The notes under the pieces are model-generated. The model ran no database searches. It saw only the letters and a list, made by a program, of their open reading frames with translations, and had not been told where the DNA came from. Position numbers and translations under genes: made by a program. A stretch of DNA of 64,000 nucleotides, taken from positions 1 to 64,000 of the forward strand of contig CAWDKL010000025.1 in assembly GCA_963802745.1 (NCBI GenBank), in the 5' to 3' direction. This document shows, in pieces, positions 38,060 to 45,852 of this stretch. Position 1 is the first letter of the stretch; each line of letters begins with the position of its first letter. Source of the DNA: JAJPKK01 sp963802745. GTDB taxonomy: Bacteria; Pseudomonadota; Alphaproteobacteria; Rhizobiales; Xanthobacteraceae.

Positions 38060-39049
38060 TCACCCCACGGCTTGAAAAGCGTCGATGATCTCGCTGCCGG
38101 TGGCGAACCAGACGCCCTGATGCTCCTTCATATGGGCGATGGCGCGCTGGAGGTACTTGATGCGTAGCGGCTGCCCGGAGATCATCGGGTGCAATGGCAC
38201 GCCCATCACCCGCGGCTGCTTGCGGCTGTCGGCGTAAAGCGCATCGAACTGGTCGATCACCGAGCGGAGATACTGTTCGCCCGTGTATCCTTTGCGGATA
38301 TAAAGCGGGATATCATTGATCTCGTTGCAGTACGGAATTCCGAACATTTTTCCGGATTTAACCTTCATCGCGATCGGCTGGTCGTCGTTGTTCCAGTCCC
38401 CGCAATAGATCACGCCCTCCGCGGCCAAAATATCGAGCGTGTTATAGGTTTCCATCAGCCCGGCACCGAGCCAGCCGCGCGGCCGTTTCCCGCTGGCCTG
38501 TTCGATGGTCTTGAGAACACTGCGGATCGTATCGCGCTCGACGTCGGGATTGAGCCCGGCGAGGGTGGTGGAATTGGTGGTGCCGTGGCCCATGAATTCC
38601 CAGCCGCGTTTCTTCATCTCGTCGATCGCTTTGGGATAAACGTCGCAGACCTGCGAATTCAACGCCACGGTGGCCTTCACGCCGGCTTCATCGAGGACGT
38701 CGGCGAGGCGCCACAGTCCGATCCGCATGCCGTATTCGCGCCACGCGTAATTGAACACGTCCGGCACGTAATTGCCCGGGTTGGGGGTGATCCCGACCCC
38801 GAAGGCGGAGTCGTACTGCCACACTTCCACGTTGGGGGCGAACCAGACCGCCAGCGTGTTGTCGCCGGGCCATTTGAACGGCTTGCGCTCGCCGATGAAG
38901 CTGTCGGGATAGCGCTCCGACCGGCGGATCGGCCGCGGGGCCGTCTGTGCGGCCGTGATGCGGGGCGCCAAAGTCGATGTCAGCATGCCTCCGGCCAGAC
39001 TGAGGCCTCCGGCGATGACGGCCCGACGGTCTTGCATAGGTATTGACAT
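38060..39049 (-). CDS. Exported polysaccharide-deacetylase-family protein
   Basis: 329 residues from the ATG at 39049, chosen because GGAGGG lies 4-9 bases upstream. A leader with Tat-like features (MQDRRAVIAGGLSLAGGMLT) ends near residue 31. The NodB-fold core is recognisable by VKATVALNSQVCDVYPKAID and the metal-ligand-like GWEFMGHGTTNSTTL, then a Gly/Trp strand (GLMETYNTLDILAAEGVIYC). It is closest to the PuuE/allantoinase-like branch; substrate unknown. Confidence 0.82.
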   Translation of the reverse strand: MSIPMQDRRAVIAGGLSLAGGMLTSTLAPRITAAQTAPRPIRRSERYPDSFIGERKPFKWPGDNTLAVWFAPNVEVWQYDSAFGVGITPNPGNYVPDVFNYAWREYGMRIGLWRLADVLDEAGVKATVALNSQVCDVYPKAIDEMKKRGWEFMGHGTTNSTTLAGLNPDVERDTIRSVLKTIEQASGKRPRGWLGAGLMETYNTLDILAAEGVIYCGDWNNDDQPIAMKVKSGKMFGIPYCNEINDIPLYIRKGYTGEQYLRSVIDQFDALYADSRKQPRVMGVPLHPMISGQPLRIKYLQRAIAHMKEHQGVWFATGSEIIDAFQAVG

Positions 39050-39504
39050 AAAACCCTCCGTTCGCGACTTGCGTGTCGCATCGTAGAGCACATCGCATGC
39101 CGGAGTTCTCCGCTCCGGTCTGTCCAGCGACCACAGGCCGTGCCGCTTGTCCAACACTTATCGCGAAGCCAAGGCCGGCCAGGCCGGCACGCGGCATCAG
39201 CCCGCCGGCGGCAACGGGTCGGGCCGTGGGTGTCGGCGGTCGGCGCCGGCGAGATCGGCCGACATGGCGCCGGCGCAAAATGCCGCGCTCGCGAAGCCAT
39301 AGGGAACAGAGAGGCGCGCCGTCGCAGGCCGGATTGCCGCTCACCGGCACGAATGGCAAACGCAACGTCGCCGGCAACGTACGCAAAGCACCACTGTCGT
39401 TCAACGCGCTTCACACCGTGTTCACACCGTCAGAATACGTTGACACCGCATTATCCCGTGGTTATCTTCGCGATCCATGGTATCACAGTCGGGTGGCAGG
39501 TTGG

Positions 39505-40275
39505 ATGAGCGACAGTGTGGTGATCTCCGCCCACGCGGGCGGACTGGGAGACAATCTTTGTCACAGCACTCTGCCTGAATTATACGCACGTGCGGGGCTC
39601 AAGGTCCTGATCGGCCGCCCGGTCCACGAACCGGGCATGCGCAATCCGGAAGCCCGGCGCCTGGTATGGGAATTGAATCCTTTCGTGTCGGGTTTCGTGG
39701 ACGAGGTCGGGATCAATTTCTCGACGCAAGAGATGCTCAAATGGATTTGGCAGCAGCCCGAGCGCAGGACGCTGGTCGAGGCCTTGGAGGCGCTGCACGG
39801 ATTTCAGCCGGTCCACCAAATTCCAAAAGTATACTATCAGCCGAAATGGAGACCCGATCTCCGTGAGACGATATTTACGGATCCTTCGTCTATTTCGCGA
39901 CCAATTCCGCCGAAAGTTTTCGACTCGTTTGTCAACCATGTTTGCCGGTGGCGCGGCCTCGATCGCCGCTCGATTGTGCTCTTGGGCTCGAAGTATTCCA
40001 CTGCCCGCCATTTCGAAGCGCTTAGCGGGAACGACAGGTACAAGGTTGCGGACATATTCGAATATTGCGATATTATCGCATCCTGCCGCCTGTTTATAAC
40101 GGCGGACAGCGGCGGGGCGATTTTGGCGAGCGCTCTCCGCGGGGCCGACGCGATGCCAGAAGTCGTCTCGCTATTTACGACCCTCAGTTTCAATGATCGG
40201 TTATTCCAGTTTCCGAATGTGAAATATTGTGTCACCGGAAAAGCGACGGACGACGATTTTTTTGTGTTTACGTAA
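39505..40275 (+). CDS. Putative glycosyltransferase-like protein (ADP-heptose:LPS transferase fold suspected)
   Basis: 256 residues from the ATG at 39505 (MSDSVVISAHAGGLGDNLCH). The GGLGDNLxHSTLPELYARAG opening matches the glycine-rich N-terminal loop of GT-B enzymes of the heptosyltransferase group. DRRSIVLLGSKYSTARHFEA and CRLFITADSGGAILASALRG match the C-terminal nucleotide-sugar half. It lacks part of the usual linker, hence moderate confidence. Upstream A/T-poor sequence to 39060 has no other gene. Confidence 0.6.
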   Translation: MSDSVVISAHAGGLGDNLCHSTLPELYARAGLKVLIGRPVHEPGMRNPEARRLVWELNPFVSGFVDEVGINFSTQEMLKWIWQQPERRTLVEALEALHGFQPVHQIPKVYYQPKWRPDLRETIFTDPSSISRPIPPKVFDSFVNHVCRWRGLDRRSIVLLGSKYSTARHFEALSGNDRYKVADIFEYCDIIASCRLFITADSGGAILASALRGADAMPEVVSLFTTLSFNDRLFQFPNVKYCVTGKATDDDFFVFT

Positions 40276-41130
40276 GTCTAAGCGGCGTTGCTGTCGGCGT
40301 GACGGTCCAGGCGCCGGGGGCACTCGCGGTCGTGGCGCCAAGCACCGTGGCTCTTCGCTTTCCCGTGCAGGCAGAATTCGGTCATGTGGGCGCTGCTCAT
40401 GGCAGTGATTGCAGAGCCTGCGGTCTGCGCCCCGCGATTTGCCCAACCCGGCGATCTGCCCCAGGTGACGCAGGCGGTGGCTACCAAGGACCCCTTCCGC
40501 TGACGCGATGGCCTGCGGCTGTCCCCCGCCTTTGCGAGGGCAGGCTGCTTGAAGCCGCGACCGCCGCGTCCGTGCACGGGCGGGCCGCGGACGGAGAAAC
40601 GGCGAGCAACCGAACACAGAAACTGCCGAGGAGGGCGTGGGCTACCTCAGTTCAACCCGCGGGAAGAGGCAGCACTATCCTGCCCCCGGCAATGGTCACC
40701 ACCGCTTTGGGATCGCTCGAACCGGCCACCGTTCGGAACGGAGGGGCATCGCTGGAAATGTTGGTATCCCAGGGTATCTGTTCCGTAACGTCAGGTGCTG
40801 GCTGTACCGCGCGACACCTAGGGTCTGGACCTGGGCGGCCTCCAATCACCGGCCCGCTTCCCGTGGCGGCGACGCCCGCTTTCCAGATCGACCGTAGTCA
40901 CGGCAGTGCAATCGATCTGCGCTACAATGCCAACCGTATATGGGGTGTTCACCCTCGCCCGCATCGATCGCTGACGGGCCTTTTCCGGTCGTGGCCGCGA
41001 CGCTCGAGCCAAACGTGGTCCGGGCGGCGCTGGACATGGTGGCGCTCCCCAATAAATATAATTTATTACGAAGCTGACATGGTTGGGGCGGCGTGGGCCA
41101 ATGCCCGATCGTGCGGAATGCTGATTGTCG
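40276..41130. other. Large gap, possible decayed minus-strand gene
   Basis: About 850 bases without a clear gene. On the minus strand two frames join plausibly (IDCTAVTTVDLESG, then GVAATGSGPVIGGRPGPDPR and IPWDTNISSDAPPFRTVAGS ending near 40652), which look protein-like but match no family I know. The long plus-strand frame (40227-41168) has no motifs and I do not support it. Confidence 0.25.
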
Positions 41131-41136
41131 TGAAAC

Positions 41137-41255
41137 ATTGCCCAATTATGGGCAATAGCCCAATTTAAACTCACCGCGAGGCATTGCACAATTGTGGTCA
41201 ATGGGGTTATTATCTGGCCGTCGCGAAGCATTGCTACAATTGTGCGCGATGCTTC
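41137..41255. promoter_or_regulatory. Three evenly spaced palindromic operators upstream of a Crp-like gene
   Basis: Site 1, 41137-41156: ATTGCCCA-ATTA-TGGGCAAT, perfect 8-base arms. Site 2, 41183-41202: ATTGCACA-ATTG-TGGTCAAT. Site 3, around 41225-41255: GAAGCATTGC...GCGATGCTTC around TACAATTGTG. The half-site ATTGC begins at 41137, 41183 and 41230, i.e. every 46-47 bases. A matching site precedes the paralogous regulator at 42897. The symmetry and 20-base size fit binding by a Crp/Fnr-type dimer, so autoregulation or cross-regulation is likely. Confidence 0.6.
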
Positions 41256-41293
41256 TTTTTAAATCATTCAGGGCGTTCTCGAACGGTGGTCAC

Positions 41294-41989
41294 ATGAACA
41301 GAGAACAAGGTTTGCGCACCCTTACCGAAAGAGGCTGGCTCAGCACCGCCCCGGTGGATTTCCAGCGGGCCGTGCTGGCGCACTCCCGCTGGCAAAGCCT
41401 GGAAGCGGGGGCCCCGGTCCAAGGCGGCGGCGAAGAGACCGGCGAAATGATCGGGCTCGCCAAAGGCGCCGTCGCGATGCGGACGGTTTTGGCTGCCCCC
41501 GACACGCCGGTCATGCATATCGAGCGGTCGGTTTGCTGGTTCGGCTACGGACCCATCGCCAGTTCGCACCCCCGGGTCATCGCGGTAAACGCCCACACGC
41601 CGATATGGCTGGCCCGCGCACCGCAGCGCGCCATCATGCGGGTGCTGGACGAACGGCCGGAATGGTGGCGGCACTTTCTGCAACTTCTGATGACATATGG
41701 TAATACCGCAACCACCATCGCGGCCGACCTCATGATCCGAAACAGCGAGCGGCGCTGCGCCGCGGTGCTGGCACGGCTTGCCGGCTGCCGCTTCGGCCGG
41801 CCGGAGCAGAACATGCCGGTGGAGGTTGCGATTACGCAGGATACGCTAGCCGCCGCGGCCAACCTGTCGCGCAATAGCGCCGGGACGGCGCTGCGAAAGC
41901 TGGTGTCGCGCGGGTTCGTCGAACTCGGCTACCGCGGCATCATCGTGTGTGCGCCGGCGCAATTGCGGGCCTTCATCGATTCCGTATAG
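41294..41989 (+). CDS. Crp/Fnr-like transcriptional regulator A
   Basis: 231 residues from MNREQGLRTLTERGWLSTAP. The N-terminal half is a cyclic-nucleotide-binding-type barrel (GEMIGLAKGAVAMRTVL), and residues about 155-215 hold a winged helix (ITQDTLAAAANLSRNSAGTA then LRKLVSRGFVELGY). No Cys cluster for iron-sulfur binding and no clear cAMP-pocket Arg is visible, so the ligand is unknown. A paralog with about two thirds identical residues lies 1 kb downstream. Both start at the same homologous Met. Confidence 0.82.
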   Translation: MNREQGLRTLTERGWLSTAPVDFQRAVLAHSRWQSLEAGAPVQGGGEETGEMIGLAKGAVAMRTVLAAPDTPVMHIERSVCWFGYGPIASSHPRVIAVNAHTPIWLARAPQRAIMRVLDERPEWWRHFLQLLMTYGNTATTIAADLMIRNSERRCAAVLARLAGCRFGRPEQNMPVEVAITQDTLAAAANLSRNSAGTALRKLVSRGFVELGYRGIIVCAPAQLRAFIDSV

Positions 41990-42896
41990 GTCGGCGAGCG
42001 GTAGCGACGCCGATCGCCGGTGATCGCGATTGTGGGGGCGGTGCCGGCCGCCGCCCGCATCGGTCATCGAGCCCGCTCTACGCCGGCGCAAAACCGACTT
42101 TCATCGTCGCGGTGCCGGTCCCGTTGAAATACAGCACACGATGCGCAGTTGGAGGCAGCGCGGTGTATAAAGAGCAATCCCGCCTTACTGCCCGCAAAGG
42201 TGATGCCGCCTTTTTAGCCGGGACCGGAGCCCAAGCTGCCTAAAATTCATCCAAATAGTTATTATTGGATTCGTCGCCCCACAGCCCGTCTCGGTATAAG
42301 CCGGACAGAACAACGACGGGCCATCTGTGAGCAGGAGTCCTCGGAAACCTCGATCAAAACTGTTTTACAATTTTTGTGATCATCTTCATTGACGCTTTCT
42401 CGATTGTGCAGGGGAATTCGGTCGAGGGGAATTGCTTGTAAGATGGGCGCGGCCGGCGTTCCGATCAACATCACCGTGGCGGCCCGCTGCCGGTGCCGTC
42501 CGGGATTGCAATGACGCTGCATGATACCGTTAGCTCCCACGCCAGCGTATCGGTGCTGTTCGGCGTATCCGCCGACGGCATGCCGAAGAGCGAGACCGGC
42601 GTATCTTCGCTGCCGCTCCGCACCGTTGGCACGGTTTCGGATATCACCGCCGTATCGGTCACAACGATCGTTGCCGAAGCCGCGTGGAGGAAAGTCGCGG
42701 CCATCACCAAAAAACGTGCGCTGGGTCGCAGCGCGGGTCGAATTGGACACGTTGGCTTCCCTGTCATCGAAATCAGCGACGTTCCGGTCATCTCGAAGCC
42801 GTGCTATCGGCCATGTACCGCAACGTGCTCACCAGTTCGTGCACGCCCACAAGCTTTGTGGAGCATATTGCATTGCAGCATTTTGAGCGGCACGGC

Positions 42897-42916
42897 ATTG
42901 CCCAATTTTGGGTAAT
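42897..42916. promoter_or_regulatory. Palindromic operator upstream of second Crp-like gene
   Basis: ATTGCCCA-ATTT-TGGGTAAT, 7 of 8 arm positions complementary, nearly the same as site 1 upstream of regulator A. It lies 50 bases before the start codon and next to an A/T-rich run (TAATTTTTCATAATTTTTAA) that may hold the -10 region; binding here would probably repress. Confidence 0.55.
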
Positions 42917-42965
42917 TTTTCATAATTTTTAAAACATGGACACGTTGACCGGAGACAATCGCCAC

Positions 42966-43652
42966 ATGGACCGAGATCAGGGCTTGCAGATTCTGACCCA
43001 GCACGGCTGGCTCAGCACGACCCCGACCGATTTCCAGCGCGCGGTGCTGGCGCATAGCCGTTGGGAGGACGTCGAAGCCGGCGCCCCGATCCAGGACGGC
43101 GGCGAGGAAACCGGCGAGATGATCGGACTCGCGCAAGGCGCCGTCGCGATGCGGACGGTTTCCGACACACCGCTGCTGCATGTCGAGCACGCGGTTTCCT
43201 GGTTCGGCTACTTACCCATCGTCAGCCGGCGGCCCCGCGTCGTCGCCGTAGACGCCCATACACCGGTATGGCTGGCCCGCACACCTCAGTGGGCGATCAC
43301 GCAGGCGCTGGACGAACGGCCGGAGTGGTGGCCGCACTTGCTGGAGCTGCTGGCGACATACAGTTATGCCGTCACCACGGTCGCGGCCGACCTCATGATC
43401 CGAAGCAGCGAGCGGCGCTGCGCCGCGGTGCTGGCACGCCTCGCCGGCTGCCGCTTCGCTGGACCGGAAGAGAACGCCCCGGTGGAGATTGCGATTACGC
43501 AGGAGATGCTGGCCGCCGCAGCCGGCCTGTCGCGCAACAGCACCGGAACCGCGCTGCGAAAGCTGATGTCGCGCGGGCTCGTCGAGCCCGGCTACGGTGG
43601 CATTACCGTGTGGGCACCGGCGGCGTTGCGAGCCTTCGTCGAGTCGGGATAG
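42966..43652 (+). CDS. Crp/Fnr-like transcriptional regulator B
   Basis: 228 residues from MDRDQGLQILTQHGWLSTTP; the in-frame ATG at 42936 is less likely because regulator A aligns from the later Met. Same architecture: sensory barrel, then winged helix (ITQEMLAAAAGLSRNSTGTA, LRKLMSRGLVEPGY). The recognition helix region is nearly identical to regulator A, so both probably bind the same operators. The gap before it (41990-42896) has no gene I can support; a minus frame at 42471-42791 is doubtful. Confidence 0.82.
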   Translation: MDRDQGLQILTQHGWLSTTPTDFQRAVLAHSRWEDVEAGAPIQDGGEETGEMIGLAQGAVAMRTVSDTPLLHVEHAVSWFGYLPIVSRRPRVVAVDAHTPVWLARTPQWAITQALDERPEWWPHLLELLATYSYAVTTVAADLMIRSSERRCAAVLARLAGCRFAGPEENAPVEIAITQEMLAAAAGLSRNSTGTALRKLMSRGLVEPGYGGITVWAPAALRAFVESG

Positions 43653-43816
43653 GCCACCGCCAAGGTGTCGCCGCCTCGGTCATTGGCGCTCCCGGTGGCA
43701 GCGACCGCGAGACTGCCTCGCGTGACTACTGTGCGCGCCTGAGCTGCGGTTGCATTCGTTGCAAGCTAAGCTGCCAGAGACGATCGGCCGGGCCGTCTGT
43801 GGCACTCGTCCTTCAC

Positions 43817-43995
43817 TATCGTGAAGCGATGGGGAGAGGGGGGCATCCCAGGGTTAAGACGGTATTGTGGTTAGACCGGAATGCGATCAAGCCGAAACGC
43901 TCTTAGCGTCAGCCCGCGCTTGTCGCCGCGGGCATCCACGTCTTTTTCGGCGGTTCTGGGGTAAAAACGTCGATGGCCGGGACAACCCCGGCCAT
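43817..43995. repeat. Two palindromic repeats after regulator B
   Basis: A shortened copy of the GATGGGGAGAGGG hairpin (43817-43843, loop ATCGTGAAGCGAT) and a separate unit ATGGCCGGG-ACAAC-CCCGGCCAT (43973-43995). The second is preceded by GGGCATCCACGTCTTT and GTAAAAACGTCGATGG, a larger imperfect inverted repeat. Confidence 0.65.
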
Positions 43996-44052
43996 GACTC
44001 CCAGTGTTCCAAACGTGACCAGAATTCGGTCTGGAACTGCAACGACGATGAA

Positions 44053-45648
44053 CTACTGCGCCGGCTTGGCCTCCATCTTCTTCTCCAGTTCCTGCTTGAG
44101 CGCTTCGAGGTTGAAGCTTGCGCCCGGCTGCATCGGCGGGAAGTCCAGGAAGGTCTGGGCGTACTTTCCGACTTCGTCTTTGACGAAGACGAAGCGCCAG
44201 AACTCATAGACGAACCAATCCTTGTAGAACAACGAGCCGGCCAAGCCGGTGCGCTCGAACGGATCGAGGCGCAGGTTGACCAAGCTCGGCCAGTCGAGTT
44301 TGACCGTGCCGCCCAGCCAGCCGTTGGGCTGATCGATGAAGCGGTATTTGAAATCGTCGATGCGCACCGCGCCGAGCGTCAACTCGGTGAAGTAGAAGAC
44401 TTCATGCCGCTGCGACGGCCCCTTGCCGGTAATGAGATCGGTCTGATCATAGCCGTCAAGGTGGACCTTGTAGGTGGTATCGCCGAGCCGTTTGCCGGTC
44501 TTGAGTTCATCGACGATCTTCGGGTTGCCGGCCGCCGCCACGAATGTCGGGAACCAGTCGAGGCCGGATATGAGGCTGTTCTCGACCTTGCCGGCCGGCA
44601 CCTTGCCGGACCAGCGCAGAATCATCGGCACCCGGAAGCCGCCTTCCATCGCGGTGCCTTTGGCGCCGGCGAACGGGGACTGGCCGCCGTCGGGCCAGGT
44701 GAAGTTTTCGGTGCCGTTGTCGGTGGTGAAGCCGATGATGGTGTTCTGCTCGAGGCCGTTGTCCTTGAGGTATTTCATCACCGACCCGACGATGTCGTCG
44801 AGCTGCGCCATGCCGGCTTCCTGGATGGTCCAGCCGTTCTGGGCGTTGCGCATCTTCTCGTATTTCTCCGAGAGGTGCGTGATGACGTGCATGCGGGTGG
44901 GGTTGAGCCAGACGAAGAACGGTTTGCGCTCGCCCCGCGCCTTGTCCATGAATTTCAGCGCATTGGCGAGAATCTCATCATCGACGGTTTCCATCCGCTT
45001 CGGACACAGCTCGCCGTCATCCTCGATCCGCTGCTTGCCGACCTTGCCCCAGCGCGGCTGCACGGTCGGGTCGTTGACCGTCGTGGCGTAGCTGTGGATC
45101 ATGTTGCGGGGACCGACTCTGTCCTTGAGGGCCTGCGGATAGTTGGGGTGGCAAGGGTCCTCCATGGCATCGAGGTGGTAGAGATAGCCATAAAACTCGT
45201 CGAAGCCGTGGACCGTCGGCAGGAACCGGTTCAGATCGCCGAGATGGTTCTTGCCGAACTGGCCGGTCGCATAGCCCATGGATTTCAGCGCGGTGGCGAT
45301 CGTCGGCGCCTGGTCCGGCATGCCGATCGCGGCGCCGGCCTGGCCGACGGTGGTCATGCCGGTGCGGATCGGCAGTTCGCCGGTGATGAAGTTCGCCCGG
45401 CCCGCCGTGCAGCTCGCCTCGGCGTAATAGTCGGTGAACATCATCCCCTCGGCCGCGAGCTGGTCGAGGTTGGGCGTGCGGCCGGCCATCAGCCCGCGAT
45501 GATAGGCGCCGATGTTCCACATGCCGACATCGTCGCCCATGATCATGATGATATTGGGCTGCGGTTGCTGTGCGGATGCGGACGCGCACCCCATCCAGGC
45601 CGCGGCGAGCGCCAGGACGCCGAGTACCGGTAATCTCCAAAGCCTCAT
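44053..45648 (-). CDS. Sulfatase (arylsulfatase family), exported
   Basis: 531 residues from the ATG at 45648. Signal peptide to about residue 27 (AWMGCASASAQ). The metal-binding MIMGDDVGMW contributes Asp39/Asp40. The formylglycine site is SCTAGRANF with Cys80; the third position is Ala instead of the usual Pro/Ala (C-x-[PA]-x-R), so it is the Ala variant. TTDNGTENFTWPDGGQSPFA and KGTAMEGGFRVPMILRWSGK are the downstream active-site loops. Maturation needs a formylglycine-generating enzyme, not seen in the window. Substrate unknown. Confidence 0.9.
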   Translation of the reverse strand: MRLWRLPVLGVLALAAAWMGCASASAQQPQPNIIMIMGDDVGMWNIGAYHRGLMAGRTPNLDQLAAEGMMFTDYYAEASCTAGRANFITGELPIRTGMTTVGQAGAAIGMPDQAPTIATALKSMGYATGQFGKNHLGDLNRFLPTVHGFDEFYGYLYHLDAMEDPCHPNYPQALKDRVGPRNMIHSYATTVNDPTVQPRWGKVGKQRIEDDGELCPKRMETVDDEILANALKFMDKARGERKPFFVWLNPTRMHVITHLSEKYEKMRNAQNGWTIQEAGMAQLDDIVGSVMKYLKDNGLEQNTIIGFTTDNGTENFTWPDGGQSPFAGAKGTAMEGGFRVPMILRWSGKVPAGKVENSLISGLDWFPTFVAAAGNPKIVDELKTGKRLGDTTYKVHLDGYDQTDLITGKGPSQRHEVFYFTELTLGAVRIDDFKYRFIDQPNGWLGGTVKLDWPSLVNLRLDPFERTGLAGSLFYKDWFVYEFWRFVFVKDEVGKYAQTFLDFPPMQPGASFNLEALKQELEKKMEAKPAQ

Positions 45649-45852
45649 GTCGGGGTTCTCCTCCGTGTCGGCCACGCGCCAAACCATGGGTTGACGGTGA
45701 CCCGGCCACCATGCGCCGCTAGCCCCGTGGAAATCAACCTTGACTAGTTAAGGCAGGTTAAGGCGCTGACGGACGGAGCCGTTACGGCCCAAGCCCGGCG
45801 CAGCAGCGGCACGCCGGGTGCCCAATGCACCACGATTGCTTATGCGGCGCGA

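Noticed and set aside
40227..41168. 313-codon plus-strand frame downstream of the glycosyltransferase-like gene
   Set aside because: No domain, no ribosome site and compositional bias of non-coding DNA; overlaps the regulator operators.
42262..42915. Frames on both strands between the two Crp-like genes
   Set aside because: One minus frame (42471-42791) looks slightly protein-like (signal-peptide-like stretch) but has no homolog I recognise; not supported enough to list.
43867..45633. 588-codon plus-strand frame opposite the first sulfatase
   Set aside because: Antisense shadow; the sulfatase motifs on the minus strand are unambiguous.
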